Shown piece after piece: positions 40,954 to 49,867 of a stretch of DNA of 64,000 nucleotides (position 1 is the stretch's first letter; every line of letters begins with the position of its first letter). This stretch comes from Rodentibacter ratti (lineage in GTDB: Bacteria; Pseudomonadota; Gammaproteobacteria; Enterobacterales; Pasteurellaceae), in assembly GCF_002000485.1 (NCBI RefSeq), contig NZ_MLAJ01000001.1, positions 107,631 through 171,630 of the forward strand, written 5' to 3'. The notes beneath the pieces are model-generated. The model worked only from the letters and a program-made list of their open reading frames with translations, had not been told where the DNA came from and ran no database searches. Both the position numbers and the translations under genes were made by a program.

Positions 40954-42594
40954 TTATTTTTGAATTTTACACTGAGCCAAAATATCAAGTTTTTTATCGT
41001 AAACACTTAAATCGTTTTTTATATCTAACATTGAAAAAATCGTGTGAAAATAATTATCGTGAGAATATTCTTGGGTTTCAGCATTTTTACGTAAACAGTT
41101 TAAATCAAAGCCTTCATTTTTTGCCCATGCCGGTGAAAACCACATTACCATAGGAACTCTGGTTTGATATTCCGGTGCAATAGCATAAGGTGCAGCGTGT
41201 AAATAAATACCATCTTCACCTAAACTTTCTCCGTGATCAGAAACATAAAACATAATACTTTCCCAATTTGTTTTTTGCTCTAAAAGTTTAATTACCTCAT
41301 TCAAAAAATTATCAATATAGAGAATGCCATTATCATAAGTATTCACTAATTGTTCATTTGAACATTTTTGAATTTCGTTGGTTTCACAAGTCGGGGTAAA
41401 TTTTTCAAAAGCTTTGGAATAGCGTTCGTTATAAGTCGGTCCATGGCTGCCTATCGTATGTAATACGATTACTGTGTCTTTGTCCGATTTATTCAGTTCT
41501 TTATCTAAATCTTTTAATAAAATTTCGTCTAAACATTCGCCATTTTTGCAATAGTCAGCCAAATTTAATTCCGTCAGATTTTGTGTAGGAACACGTTCAC
41601 ATACGCCTTTGCAGCCCATGTCGTTATCACGCCATAAAACATCAACACCGGCACGTTGTAAAATATCGAGTAAATTATCTTCATTTGCCGCCTTAGTCGC
41701 ATTGTAATCAGAACGAGGATAACGAGAAAACATACAGGGTACGGAAATTGCCGTTGCTGTACCACAACTTGAGACGTTTTTAAAATTGATAATATCATCA
41801 CGAGCTGCCAATTTTGGTGTAGTTTGACGGGCATAACCATTTAATCCCCAATTTTGTGCTCGTGTAGTTTCTCCTACCACTAAGATCGTTACATGACGAT
41901 ATGTATCCGGTTTTTCAACAGATGTCTCCATACCGATTTCCGTAAACGGTAAATTCGCTCGATAATTTTTCTTTACTAATTGTATCGTTGAACCGATAAA
42001 ATTCGACGGCACAATCAAATGTACAATTTCTTTATTATTGCGCGAGAACGATGCATAGTCCTTATAATAAAATTTCCCAATAATGACGATAACTACGCTG
42101 GAAAGTACAATCATTCCTAAACGAACTAAAATTTCCTTATACCAACGACGATAATTCACTTGTGTACGAATATATAACCAAGCCGGAATAATTCCTAAGG
42201 CAAAAATCCATAATAAATAAGCTGGCGTGATCATTCGAGAACTTTCGGCAAAATTCGTTTGAATTACATTATTCAGCTGGTTACTATCAAAATAAATACC
42301 AAAGAAAATTTCCTGATAACTAATTGCTGCGCTAATGACTAAAAATAATGGAATAACCACTTTATGTAGAATTGGTAAACTAATGATCTGAAATGCCGCA
42401 TTGAGTGTGAAAAAAACAAAAAGTGGTACTGTAAATAAAAAATAGTCTTCAGAATTGCCTGTAAAAGGATGGATTTTTAATATCGTTTTATAAAATTGAT
42501 AATTTAAAACCAGTGTAAAATAAAGTGAAACTAAAACAATAAGTGCCGTTGATGAAAGAGAAAACTTTCTAAAAAAATATTGTGAAAATCGCAT
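40954..42594 (-). CDS. eptA: Lipid A phosphoethanolamine transferase EptA
   Basis: Inner-membrane enzyme that transfers phosphoethanolamine to lipid A in the periplasm, reducing negative surface charge. The 546 residues have five N-terminal membrane segments (to about 172) and a sulfatase-like domain. Metal-binding Glu242 (VVGETTRAQNW) and the nucleophile Thr281 in CGTATAISVPCMF (disulfide Cys277-Cys287) are present, as are HTIGSHGPTY and YVSDHGESLGE near 385-460. It belongs to the same family as MCR proteins but is the chromosomal type. No two-component regulator is adjacent. Confidence 0.93.
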   Translation of the reverse strand: MRFSQYFFRKFSLSSTALIVLVSLYFTLVLNYQFYKTILKIHPFTGNSEDYFLFTVPLFVFFTLNAAFQIISLPILHKVVIPLFLVISAAISYQEIFFGIYFDSNQLNNVIQTNFAESSRMITPAYLLWIFALGIIPAWLYIRTQVNYRRWYKEILVRLGMIVLSSVVIVIIGKFYYKDYASFSRNNKEIVHLIVPSNFIGSTIQLVKKNYRANLPFTEIGMETSVEKPDTYRHVTILVVGETTRAQNWGLNGYARQTTPKLAARDDIINFKNVSSCGTATAISVPCMFSRYPRSDYNATKAANEDNLLDILQRAGVDVLWRDNDMGCKGVCERVPTQNLTELNLADYCKNGECLDEILLKDLDKELNKSDKDTVIVLHTIGSHGPTYNERYSKAFEKFTPTCETNEIQKCSNEQLVNTYDNGILYIDNFLNEVIKLLEQKTNWESIMFYVSDHGESLGEDGIYLHAAPYAIAPEYQTRVPMVMWFSPAWAKNEGFDLNCLRKNAETQEYSHDNYFHTIFSMLDIKNDLSVYDKKLDILAQCKIQK

Positions 42595-42724
42595 AAAAAA
42601 ACCTTGTTAAATTAAGTATAGATCTGAGTAAATAATACAGAGCGAACCCTCAGACAATTTTAAGCATTTAAAGTGCGGTCGATTTTAATGTAATTTTTAT
42701 GCGAAATTATAAATATTTCTTTAA

Positions 42725-43519
42725 TTAGCTATCGGAGGAAAAACAACCCAGTTCAAGGGAAATATCATGGGCCGTTTGAGCGATTTCTTTAATAAAAAAT
42801 TGAATGCCTAGTTGCTGTAATTTATAAACCGACATTGAAACAGAAACTGAGTAATCTACATTACCGCAGAAATCAAATATCGGACAGGCAAGACATACTA
42901 CGCCCAACTCATTTTCTTCTTTATCCATTGCATAGCGCTTTCTACGAATGTCCTCTAATTCTTCACGCATTTCTCCCAATTCCGTTATAGTATTATGGGT
43001 AAGCTTATGAATAACATTTTGATGAGATGCCCAGTATTCGTCTAAGTAATCACTGTTTTTATCGTAGGCAAGATAAATTTTCCCCATCGCAGAACAGTAT
43101 AATTGGAGATGTTGCCCAATATATGCCCTTGTTCTAATCATACCGACTGTTGGCTCTAACTTATAAATCATAATCGCCCTTTCTCCCTCTCGCTTTGAAA
43201 AATTCACGGTTTCTCCGAGAGTTAAATTCAATTTTTCTAAATGTGGCGCTGCAATATGTATGATATTTAATGAAGAAAGAACCTTATGACCAAGGCTCAA
43301 ACATTTGGTCGTTAAACGATAGCTACCATTCGAACCGGCAGATTGTACATATCCCTCGTTTTGCAATCCCTGCAACAGGCGGTGTACCGTACTTTTATTT
43401 AGCTCTGCTATCTCAGCCAGTTTTGCTAAAGGGCAACCGTTGGGGAAATTGCTTAAAATATCAAGAATGCGCAATCCACGAATTAAACTCTGATTTCCAC
43501 TTGGCTTTTCGCTTGCCAT
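42725..43519 (-). CDS. yiaJ: IclR-family repressor, YiaJ type
   Basis: A 264-residue regulator: winged-helix domain at about 10-85 (SLIRGLRILDILSNF, LAELNKSTVHRLLQGLQNEGYV) and IclR effector domain (about 90-255; AMGKIYLAY, YAMDKEENELGVVCLACPIFD). It is divergent from yiaK and is the H. influenzae and E. coli yiaK-operon repressor by context. Start MASEKPSGNQS (43519) has AGG-TGAT before it; a 14-codon extension upstream is less likely. The inducer is presumably a gulonate or ascorbate-derived acid. Confidence 0.85.
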   Translation of the reverse strand: MASEKPSGNQSLIRGLRILDILSNFPNGCPLAKLAEIAELNKSTVHRLLQGLQNEGYVQSAGSNGSYRLTTKCLSLGHKVLSSLNIIHIAAPHLEKLNLTLGETVNFSKREGERAIMIYKLEPTVGMIRTRAYIGQHLQLYCSAMGKIYLAYDKNSDYLDEYWASHQNVIHKLTHNTITELGEMREELEDIRRKRYAMDKEENELGVVCLACPIFDFCGNVDYSVSVSMSVYKLQQLGIQFFIKEIAQTAHDISLELGCFSSDS

Positions 43520-43605
43520 ATCACCTATCCTTCCGAGTAAATTTTTTATTAGTGTCAACATTATAATAATATCGTTTTATATATTGAAACTCTATTTACA
43601 GACAT

Positions 43606-43621
43606 TGTGATCAAGATCACA
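43606..43621. promoter_or_regulatory. Perfect CRP site in yiaJ-yiaK spacer
   Basis: TGTGA-TCAAGA-TCACA matches the CRP consensus at all ten conserved positions. It lies in the 229-base divergent spacer, so cAMP-CRP could activate both yiaJ and the yiaK operon when preferred sugars are absent. Confidence 0.85.
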
Positions 43622-43680
43622 AATTCCAAAAATAATATATAACTATATGATTTTAATGAAATTATTATTTTGTGCATTTA

Positions 43681-43709
43681 TTGACATTATAGTGTTGAGA
43701 TCTTAAATT
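43681..43709 (+). promoter_or_regulatory. Candidate promoter of the yiaK operon
   Basis: TTGACA at 43681-43686 and TAAATT at 43704-43709 are 17 bases apart; the -10 matches TATAAT at four of six positions. Transcription would start about 30 bases ahead of yiaK, with the CRP site roughly 100 bases further upstream. Confidence 0.5.
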
Positions 43710-43748
43710 ATGAAACGTAAATCCACTATATGAAATAAAGAGGTATAT

Positions 43749-44747
43749 ATGAGAGTTTCTTACAATGAATTAAAAGCTGAATTTAAACGTATTTTGCTTT
43801 CACGTCATATGCGTGAAGATATCGCCGAAGATTGTGCTACTTTATTTGCCGATACGACTCAAGCAGGTGCATATTCACACGGGGTAAACCGTTTTCCTCG
43901 TTTTATTCAGCAGCTGGAAAACGGAGATATCGTGCCTGAAGCCGAACCAACCAAAGAGCTTTCTTTAGGTGCTATTGAGCAATGGGATGCTCATCAAGCA
44001 ATTGGCAATCTAACCGCCAAAAAAATGATGGATCGTGCAATGGAAATCGCCCAACAGCATGGTATTGGCGTGGTAGCTTTGCGTAATGCCAATCACTGGA
44101 TGCGTGGCGGTAGTTACGGATGGCAAGCGGCAGAAAAAGGTTACATCGGTATTTGTTGGACAAATGCGTTAGCCGTGATGCCACCTTGGGGGGCGAAAGA
44201 GTGTCGCATCGGTACTAACCCACTAATTATTGCGATTCCAACAACCCCTATCACTATGGTAGATATGTCTTGCTCCATGTATTCATACGGTATGCTTGAA
44301 GTTCATCGTTTGGCAGGTCGTCAAACTTTTGTGGATGCAGGCTTTGATGATGAGGGTAATTTAACCCGTGATCCGGCAACGGTAGAAAAAAACCGCCGCC
44401 TACTCCCAATGGGATTCTGGAAAGGCTCAGGTTTGTCTATCGTATTGGATATGATTGCAACATTACTCTCTAATGGTGAATCTACCGCAGCAGTAACAGA
44501 AGATAAAGATGATGAATACTGCGTTTCTCAAGTATTTATTGCAATTGAAGTTGATCGCTTAATTGATGGTACGACTAAAGATGCCAAACTTCAGCGTATC
44601 ATGGAATATGTGAAAACTGCCGAGCGTGCCGATCCAAATGTCGAAGTTCGTTTACCGGGTCATGAATTCACCACTATCTTGGCTGATAACAAAGCGAATG
44701 GTATCCCGGTAGATGATACGGTTTGGGCAAAATTAAAATCATTGTAG
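43749..44747 (+). CDS. yiaK: 2,3-diketo-L-gulonate reductase YiaK
   Basis: NADH-dependent reductase of the Ldh2/malate dehydrogenase-like family that makes 3-keto-L-gulonate from 2,3-diketo-L-gulonate, an ascorbate breakdown product. The 332-residue protein has the typical N-terminal [20 protein letters not shown] near 31-50, [16 protein letters not shown] near 113-128, [11 protein letters not shown] and [22 protein letters not shown] near 223-244. It is the first gene of the operon, following AGAGG. Family and context agree, but related acids could also be substrates. Confidence 0.9.
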   Translation: MRVSYNELKAEFKRILLSRHMREDIAEDCATLFADTTQAGAYSHGVNRFPRFIQQLENGDIVPEAEPTKELSLGAIEQWDAHQAIGNLTAKKMMDRAMEIAQQHGIGVVALRNANHWMRGGSYGWQAAEKGYIGICWTNALAVMPPWGAKECRIGTNPLIIAIPTTPITMVDMSCSMYSYGMLEVHRLAGRQTFVDAGFDDEGNLTRDPATVEKNRRLLPMGFWKGSGLSIVLDMIATLLSNGESTAAVTEDKDDEYCVSQVFIAIEVDRLIDGTTKDAKLQRIMEYVKTAERADPNVEVRLPGHEFTTILADNKANGIPVDDTVWAKLKSL

Positions 44748-44754
44748 CCACATT

Positions 44755-44786
44755 CGGTGTTGTCTCTCTTTGAGATGACAGCACCG
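44755..44786 (+). repeat. Hairpin between yiaK and yiaL
   Basis: CGGTGTTGTC at 44755-44764 pairs with GATGACAGCACCG (arm 44777-44786) through ten pairs including one wobble. No T-run follows directly, so it may stabilise or process the mRNA rather than end it. An uptake signal lies 20 bases downstream. Confidence 0.55.
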
Positions 44787-44836
44787 AGGCATAAAAGTGC
44801 GGTCAATTTTTACGGAGTTTCATAAACGAGGCATCT

Positions 44837-45301
44837 ATGTTTTTTGGGCATATATCTAAAGTTAATAAGAAAGAATATCCAGTGGCTATCCAAACCGCCT
44901 TGGATTATTTGGCTTCGACTAATTTCGATAGTATGGAAGTGGGACGTTATCCTATTAAAGGTGATCTAATCTATGCGCAAGTATTAGATTTAGAAACAAA
45001 AGACAAATCTGATATTTTACCGGAAGTTCACCGTCAATATCTTGATGTGCAATATCTCCATTCCGGCAAAGAGCGAATTGGCGTTGCTTCGGATTTAGGT
45101 AATAACCCGATTGCAAAAGATTATGATACGGAGCGTGATATTTTATTTTATACCGATATGCAGAATGAAATAGAACTGATCATGCGTCCGGGCAATTTTG
45201 CCGTCTTTTTTCCTGAAGATATTCATCGCCCCGCTTCTATGGATGGTCAATCGGAAAAAATACGTAAAGTCGTCGTAAAAATTGCCATTAGTGAACTTTA
45301 G
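44837..45301 (+). CDS. yiaL: YiaL/EbgC/TabA family cupin protein
   Basis: A 154-residue beta-sandwich protein of the YhcH/YjgK/YiaL family. Visible family features are LEVHRQYLDVQYLHSGKERIGVA near 62-85 and the metal-site stretch NFAVFFPEDIHRPASMDG near 122-139. Members are proposed to act on sugar-acid anomers or regulate biofilm (TabA), but YiaL has no proven reaction. It is the second gene of the operon, just before the TRAP transporter. Confidence 0.87.
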   Translation: MFFGHISKVNKKEYPVAIQTALDYLASTNFDSMEVGRYPIKGDLIYAQVLDLETKDKSDILPEVHRQYLDVQYLHSGKERIGVASDLGNNPIAKDYDTERDILFYTDMQNEIELIMRPGNFAVFFPEDIHRPASMDGQSEKIRKVVVKIAISEL

Positions 45302-45310
45302 GAGCGAATG

Positions 45311-45793
45311 ATGAAATCTCTCGCGATTTATACCGGCAAGCTACTTGAAGTGTTAGTAGTAACTATACTCAGCATAATGTCTTGCTTAGTCTTTCTTAAC
45401 GTAATTTTACGCTACGGTTTTAACAGTAGCATTAACATTACCGAAGAAGTTTCCCGCTATTTGTTTGTATGGCTAACATTCTTAGGAGCAATTCTTGCTT
45501 TTAGTGAAAATCAACACGTTAGCGTTACCATGCTCACAGAGCGTTTATCCAAGAAAAAACGTAAGATTCTTCATCTTTTTACTGATGCAATTATGTTTTT
45601 CTGCAGTTATTTAATTGTAAAAGGTAGCTGGGTACAGTTTCAGTTAAACATCAATAACATCGCACCAATCTCTGGTATTCCTACAGGGATCACCTATCTT
45701 GCCAGTGTGATTGCCGGTGTATTATTCGGAATTCTGATATTAACTCGTTTTATTTCCACATTAACCCTCTTAGTTAAAGGAGAAGAAAAATGA
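45311..45793 (+). CDS. yiaM: TRAP transporter small permease YiaM
   Basis: DctQ-type membrane subunit of a tripartite ATP-independent transporter. The roughly 160-residue protein has four membrane segments and the family stretch NITEEVSRYLFVWLTFLGAILAFSENQHV near 43-71. Two adjacent ATGs exist (45308 and 45311); GGAG spacing favours the second. The stop overlaps yiaN by four bases (ATGA), a mark of translational coupling. Confidence 0.9.
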   Translation: MKSLAIYTGKLLEVLVVTILSIMSCLVFLNVILRYGFNSSINITEEVSRYLFVWLTFLGAILAFSENQHVSVTMLTERLSKKKRKILHLFTDAIMFFCSYLIVKGSWVQFQLNINNIAPISGIPTGITYLASVIAGVLFGILILTRFISTLTLLVKGEEK

Positions 45794-47070
45794 CCGTAGT
45801 AATTTTCCTTTCTGTTTTACTGGGTTCAATTATGCTCGGTATTCCCGTGGCATTCTCTTTGTTGGTATGCGGTATCGCCCTAATGGTGCATTTAGATTTA
45901 TTTGATGCCCAAATTCTCGCCCAACAAATCGTTAGTGGAGCAGACAGTTTTTCGCTAATGGCAATTCCATTCTTCATTCTTGCCGGTGAAATTATGAATG
46001 GAGGCGGTTTATCCAAACGAATTATTGATTTACCAATGAAACTGGTCGGTCATAAACGTGGAGGACTGGGGTTTGTTGCTATTCTTGCCGCAATGATCAT
46101 GGCGAGTCTTTCCGGCTCAGCAGTCGCGGATACCGCTGCAGTTGCGGCAATGTTGCTCCCAATGATGAAGACTACCGGATATCCGGTAGATAAATCAGCA
46201 GGCTTAATCGGTACTGCGGGGATTATTGCGCCAATTATTCCTCCATCAATTCCATTTATTATCTTCGGCGTCGCAAGTGGCGTATCTATCACCAAATTGT
46301 TCTTAGCCGGTATTTTCCCCGGTATTTTAATGGGGGTATGCCTTGCTTCGCTGTGGTGGTGGCAAGCAAAACGCTTGGATTTAATGACATTTTCTAAAGC
46401 AACTCGAGAAGAACTCTGTATTTCTTTCAAAAACAGTATCTGGGCGCTGATGTTACCGGTCATTATTATCGGCGGATTCCGTTCCGGTATGTTTACTCCA
46501 ACTGAAGCCGGTGCAGTAGCCGCATTCTATGCCCTATTCGTGTCATTGTTCATCTATCGCGAGTTAAAACTTAAGGATCTCTACCCTGTCATTTTAGCTG
46601 CAGCGAAAACAACGGCAGTCGTCATGTTCCTAGTCGCCGCCGCAAACGTCACCGGTTGGTTAATCACGGTTGCCGAACTTCCTCAAGCTATGACGGAATT
46701 GTTAGAACCACTCATTGACAATCCAACCATGCTATTAATCGTTATTATGATTGCTGTATTTGTTATCGGTATGGTGATGGATTTAACGCCAACTGTGTTA
46801 ATTCTGACGCCGGTATTAATGCCGTTAGTTGAGGAAGCCGGAATTGATCCGATATATTTTGGTGTATTGTTCATTCTGAACACTTCTATCGGTCTGATCA
46901 CTCCACCTGTGGGTAACGTACTCAATGTGATTACCGGCGTATCAAAATTGCCTTTCGAGCAGGCTGCCAAAGGGGTTCTACCTTATTTATTAATGATGAT
47001 CGCATTACTATTTCTTTTTATCTTTGTTCCATCATTAATTATCGAGCCTCTCAATTGGATGTCTGCATAA
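45790..47070 (+). CDS. yiaN: TRAP transporter large permease YiaN
   Basis: DctM-type subunit that forms the sodium-coupled transport channel. The 426-residue protein has about twelve membrane segments, FFILAGEIMNGGGLSKRIIDL near 57-77, SGSAVADTAAVAAMLLPMM near 101-119, IPPSIPFIIFGVASG near 144-158 and TPPVGNVLNVITG near 360-372. It overlaps yiaM by ATGA. Confidence 0.92.
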   Translation: MTVVIFLSVLLGSIMLGIPVAFSLLVCGIALMVHLDLFDAQILAQQIVSGADSFSLMAIPFFILAGEIMNGGGLSKRIIDLPMKLVGHKRGGLGFVAILAAMIMASLSGSAVADTAAVAAMLLPMMKTTGYPVDKSAGLIGTAGIIAPIIPPSIPFIIFGVASGVSITKLFLAGIFPGILMGVCLASLWWWQAKRLDLMTFSKATREELCISFKNSIWALMLPVIIIGGFRSGMFTPTEAGAVAAFYALFVSLFIYRELKLKDLYPVILAAAKTTAVVMFLVAAANVTGWLITVAELPQAMTELLEPLIDNPTMLLIVIMIAVFVIGMVMDLTPTVLILTPVLMPLVEEAGIDPIYFGVLFILNTSIGLITPPVGNVLNVITGVSKLPFEQAAKGVLPYLLMMIALLFLFIFVPSLIIEPLNWMSA

Positions 47071-47142
47071 AATTAAAATAACGCTGTCATTAACCACTTA
47101 TGGCAGCATTGAAAAACGCTTAATTTCTATAGGAGAAACAAT

Positions 47143-48129
47143 ATGAAATTTTTCAATCTAAAAACCTTAGTCGCATTGACGGCGGGAATGGCTGTATTTG
47201 CCGGTAGCGCAAGTGCCTCAACGACGCTACGTTTCGGTTATGAAGCACCACGCAGTGACACTCAACATATCGCCGCTAAAAAATTCAATGAATTATTAAA
47301 AGAAAAAACAAAAGGTGAACTTAAACTCAGCCTTTTCCCGGATAGTACATTAGGCAATGCTCAAACCATGATTGGTGCTGTACGTGGCGGTACAATTGAT
47401 TTGGAAATGTCCGGTTCTCCAAACTTTACCGGTTTAGAACCAAAATTAAACGTCATTGATATCCCGTTTATTTTTAAAGATCGCCAACACGTTTATAAAG
47501 TGCTGGACGGTGAAATCGGTCAAGGCTTATTAAAAGATCTTGAAGCACAAGGATTAAAAGGACTGGCTTTTTGGGATGTAGGTTTCCGTGCATTTTCCAA
47601 CTCCAAACACCCGGTTAATAAACCGGAAGATATTAAAGGGCTAAAAATACGTACCAATCAAAACCCAATGTATATTCAAGCATTTAGTTTGTTAGGCGGT
47701 AATCCTGTACCAATGCCATTATCAGAACTTTACACCGCACTTGAAACTCGCGCCGTCGATGCCCAAGAACATCCAATCGGTATTTTCTGGTCAGTGAAAC
47801 TTTACGAAGTACAAAAATACTTAAGTTTAACTAACCACGGCTATACTCCGCTCATCGTAGTAATGAACAAAGCTAAATTCGACGGCTTATCGCCTGAATT
47901 GCAACAAGCAATTTTGGATTCAGCTAAAGAAGCGGGACAGTATCAACGTGATCTGAATGTACAAAACGAAAAAGACATCGTGGAAAAATTACGTAAAGCC
48001 GGTATCGAAGTGATTGATAATGTGGATAATGCACCATTCAAAGCGGTAATTGAAGCAGATGTTCGTAAATCCTTCATTGAAAAACATGGTGACGATTTAG
48101 TCAATAAAATTGATGCATTGGCTCAATAA
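47143..48129 (+). CDS. yiaO: TRAP transporter binding protein YiaO
   Basis: DctP-family periplasmic binding protein of 328 residues. It has a signal peptide (cleavage near GSASA-STTLRF, residue 26) and the motifs LGNAQTMIGAVRGGTIDLEMSG near 71-92, LKIRTNQNPMYIQAFSLLGGNPVPMPLSELYTALETRAVDAQEHP near 166-210. The conserved arginine in KIRTN binds the substrate carboxylate. In E. coli this system is reported to take up L-xylulose or 2,3-diketogulonate. It ends at a long inverted repeat that separates it from the ABC genes. Confidence 0.92.
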   Translation: MKFFNLKTLVALTAGMAVFAGSASASTTLRFGYEAPRSDTQHIAAKKFNELLKEKTKGELKLSLFPDSTLGNAQTMIGAVRGGTIDLEMSGSPNFTGLEPKLNVIDIPFIFKDRQHVYKVLDGEIGQGLLKDLEAQGLKGLAFWDVGFRAFSNSKHPVNKPEDIKGLKIRTNQNPMYIQAFSLLGGNPVPMPLSELYTALETRAVDAQEHPIGIFWSVKLYEVQKYLSLTNHGYTPLIVVMNKAKFDGLSPELQQAILDSAKEAGQYQRDLNVQNEKDIVEKLRKAGIEVIDNVDNAPFKAVIEADVRKSFIEKHGDDLVNKIDALAQ

Positions 48130-48140
48130 TCCCGAATCCT

Positions 48141-48207
48141 AAAATTTAATATTAATTCCAGTGTGATGTGGTTTTCTGTTTGGACATCACACTGACGTTA
48201 AATTTTA
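48141..48207 (+). repeat. Long two-part hairpin between yiaO and ABC transporter genes
   Basis: An outer stem AAAATTTAA / TTAAATTTT (9 bp) and an inner stem CAGTGTGATGT / ACATCACACTG (11 bp, 48159-48169 with 48184-48194) enclose a 14-base loop. The 3' arm ends in TTTT. It may be a weak terminator or RNA-processing point that lowers expression of the downstream ABC genes, or may mark the junction of two joined operons. Confidence 0.65.
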
Positions 48208-48298
48208 AAACGATTGAAAAAACAACCGCACTTTTCTACACGATAAGTAAGTACGAGTTGGATTTATATTTGTTACTTATTCCTCAAATGGAGGAAAT

Positions 48299-49807
48299 AT
48301 GACTTCAAACACACAACCGATATTAAGTATGCAGCATATTGTTAAGCGCTTTGGTGGAAACATTGCGGTTAATGATGTCAGTCTTGATATTCATAAAGGG
48401 GAGATTGTGGCTCTATTAGGTGAAAATGGTGCCGGAAAATCTACCTTAATCAAAATTTTGGCCGGTATCCACAATTGTGATGAAGGTGAAATTTTATTCA
48501 ATAATCAGAAAATTCAATCCGCACAATCTCTTGCTAATTCTAATAAACAGCCTATCGCTTTTATCCATCAGGATCTCGGCTTAATCGAGTGGATGACTAT
48601 TGCAGAAAATATGGCATTTGTTATGGGATTTCCACGCCGTTTCGGTTTGATTGATTGGGCAAAAATTCACAAACAGGCGCAGCAGGCATTGAATTATGTC
48701 GGCATTAAATTATCTGCTGATACTCGTGTTTTTGATCTCAGCAGAACAGAAAAAGCGCTGCTTGCCATTGCCCGAGCAATTGCAGTCAATGCTGAAGTTT
48801 TAATTTTAGACGAACCGACCGCCTCCCTGCCGGCAAGCGACGTAGAACATTTATTTGTTGTATTAAACCGTTTACGGGAACAAGGTGTGGGCATGGTGTA
48901 TGTAACCCACCGTTTAGACGAGGTTATTGCCATCTCTGATCGTATTTTAGTAATGCGAGATGGTTTTCCTGTCGCAGAAGGCGCAACAAAAGACTATGAC
49001 GTGAAAGGCTTGGTAAAAGCTATTGTTGGTGAAGAAAGTCGTGGTAAACAACGCATTCCGCTTCCAGAGAACACCGATGAAATTCTACGATTAGATAACG
49101 TAGTTGTCGGTGATACCGGCCCGGTCTCCTTTAATTTACATAAAGGTGAAATGATTGCATTAGCCGGATTACGCGGTGCCGGTCAGGAAGAAATCGGTCG
49201 TTTGCTATTCGGATTACGCAATTTAGATCAAGGTTCGATTTATTTGGACAATAAACCTTATCTGGCAAGCTCTCCGCAAGATGCGATTTATAAAGGTATC
49301 TCTCTGGTTGCCGGTGATCGTACTCATGAAAGTGTCTTTATGAACAGAACGACGACTGAAAATCTGTTTATTAATCCGGTTTTAAGCGGACACTCTCCAC
49401 TCGAATGGTATAAACGCAAAGACGAGTTAAGTGAGAGTTGGTTCAAATTATTCGATATTCGTCCGAAGAACCTATTTATTGATGCCAGCGCATTATCCGG
49501 CGGTAATCAACAAAAAATTGTATTGGCACGTTGGATGCATCTAAATACGCCAATCCTAATTTTAGAAGACCCAACAGCCGGAGTCGATGTAGGTGCCCGT
49601 GCAGAAATTTACGATTTACTCAATAAAGCGCTTGGTGAAGGCATTGCAATTATCGTGATTTCCACTGATTTTGAAGAAATTGCCCATTTATGTAATCGGG
49701 CACTCGTATTTAACCGTGGTGATATTGCCGGAGAATTAAAAAACGAACAGATTACGTTTGCTAATTTACTTGCATTGGCTTCGGATTCCCAATCTAAAGC
49801 CGCATAA
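48299..49807 (+). CDS. Sugar ABC transporter ATPase (RbsA/XylG-like)
   Basis: A 502-residue fused double ATPase of the CUT2 sugar-importer class. Domain 1 has Walker A GENGAGKST near 44-52, a non-standard signature LSRTEKAL near 154-161 and Walker B LILDEPT. Domain 2 has the expected degenerate Walker A GLRGAGQEE, intact signature LSGGNQQK near 398-405 and LILEDPT, where the usual Asp-Glu order is reversed. It starts nine bases after GGAGG and heads the permease and binding-protein genes. The sugar is unknown; context suggests an aldonate, lactone or pentose. Confidence 0.9.
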   Translation: MTSNTQPILSMQHIVKRFGGNIAVNDVSLDIHKGEIVALLGENGAGKSTLIKILAGIHNCDEGEILFNNQKIQSAQSLANSNKQPIAFIHQDLGLIEWMTIAENMAFVMGFPRRFGLIDWAKIHKQAQQALNYVGIKLSADTRVFDLSRTEKALLAIARAIAVNAEVLILDEPTASLPASDVEHLFVVLNRLREQGVGMVYVTHRLDEVIAISDRILVMRDGFPVAEGATKDYDVKGLVKAIVGEESRGKQRIPLPENTDEILRLDNVVVGDTGPVSFNLHKGEMIALAGLRGAGQEEIGRLLFGLRNLDQGSIYLDNKPYLASSPQDAIYKGISLVAGDRTHESVFMNRTTTENLFINPVLSGHSPLEWYKRKDELSESWFKLFDIRPKNLFIDASALSGGNQQKIVLARWMHLNTPILILEDPTAGVDVGARAEIYDLLNKALGEGIAIIVISTDFEEIAHLCNRALVFNRGDIAGELKNEQITFANLLALASDSQSKAA

Positions 49808-49867
49808 AAATAAATTCAGGGTGAGAATTTTCCCGCTCAATCCCCTTATATTTTCTTTGGAGGCTGT

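Noticed and set aside
40954..42594. EptA as a mobile colistin-resistance (mcr) gene
   Set aside because: No insertion sequence or plasmid context; it has the same codon style as neighbours and is the chromosomal lipid A enzyme expected in Haemophilus relatives.
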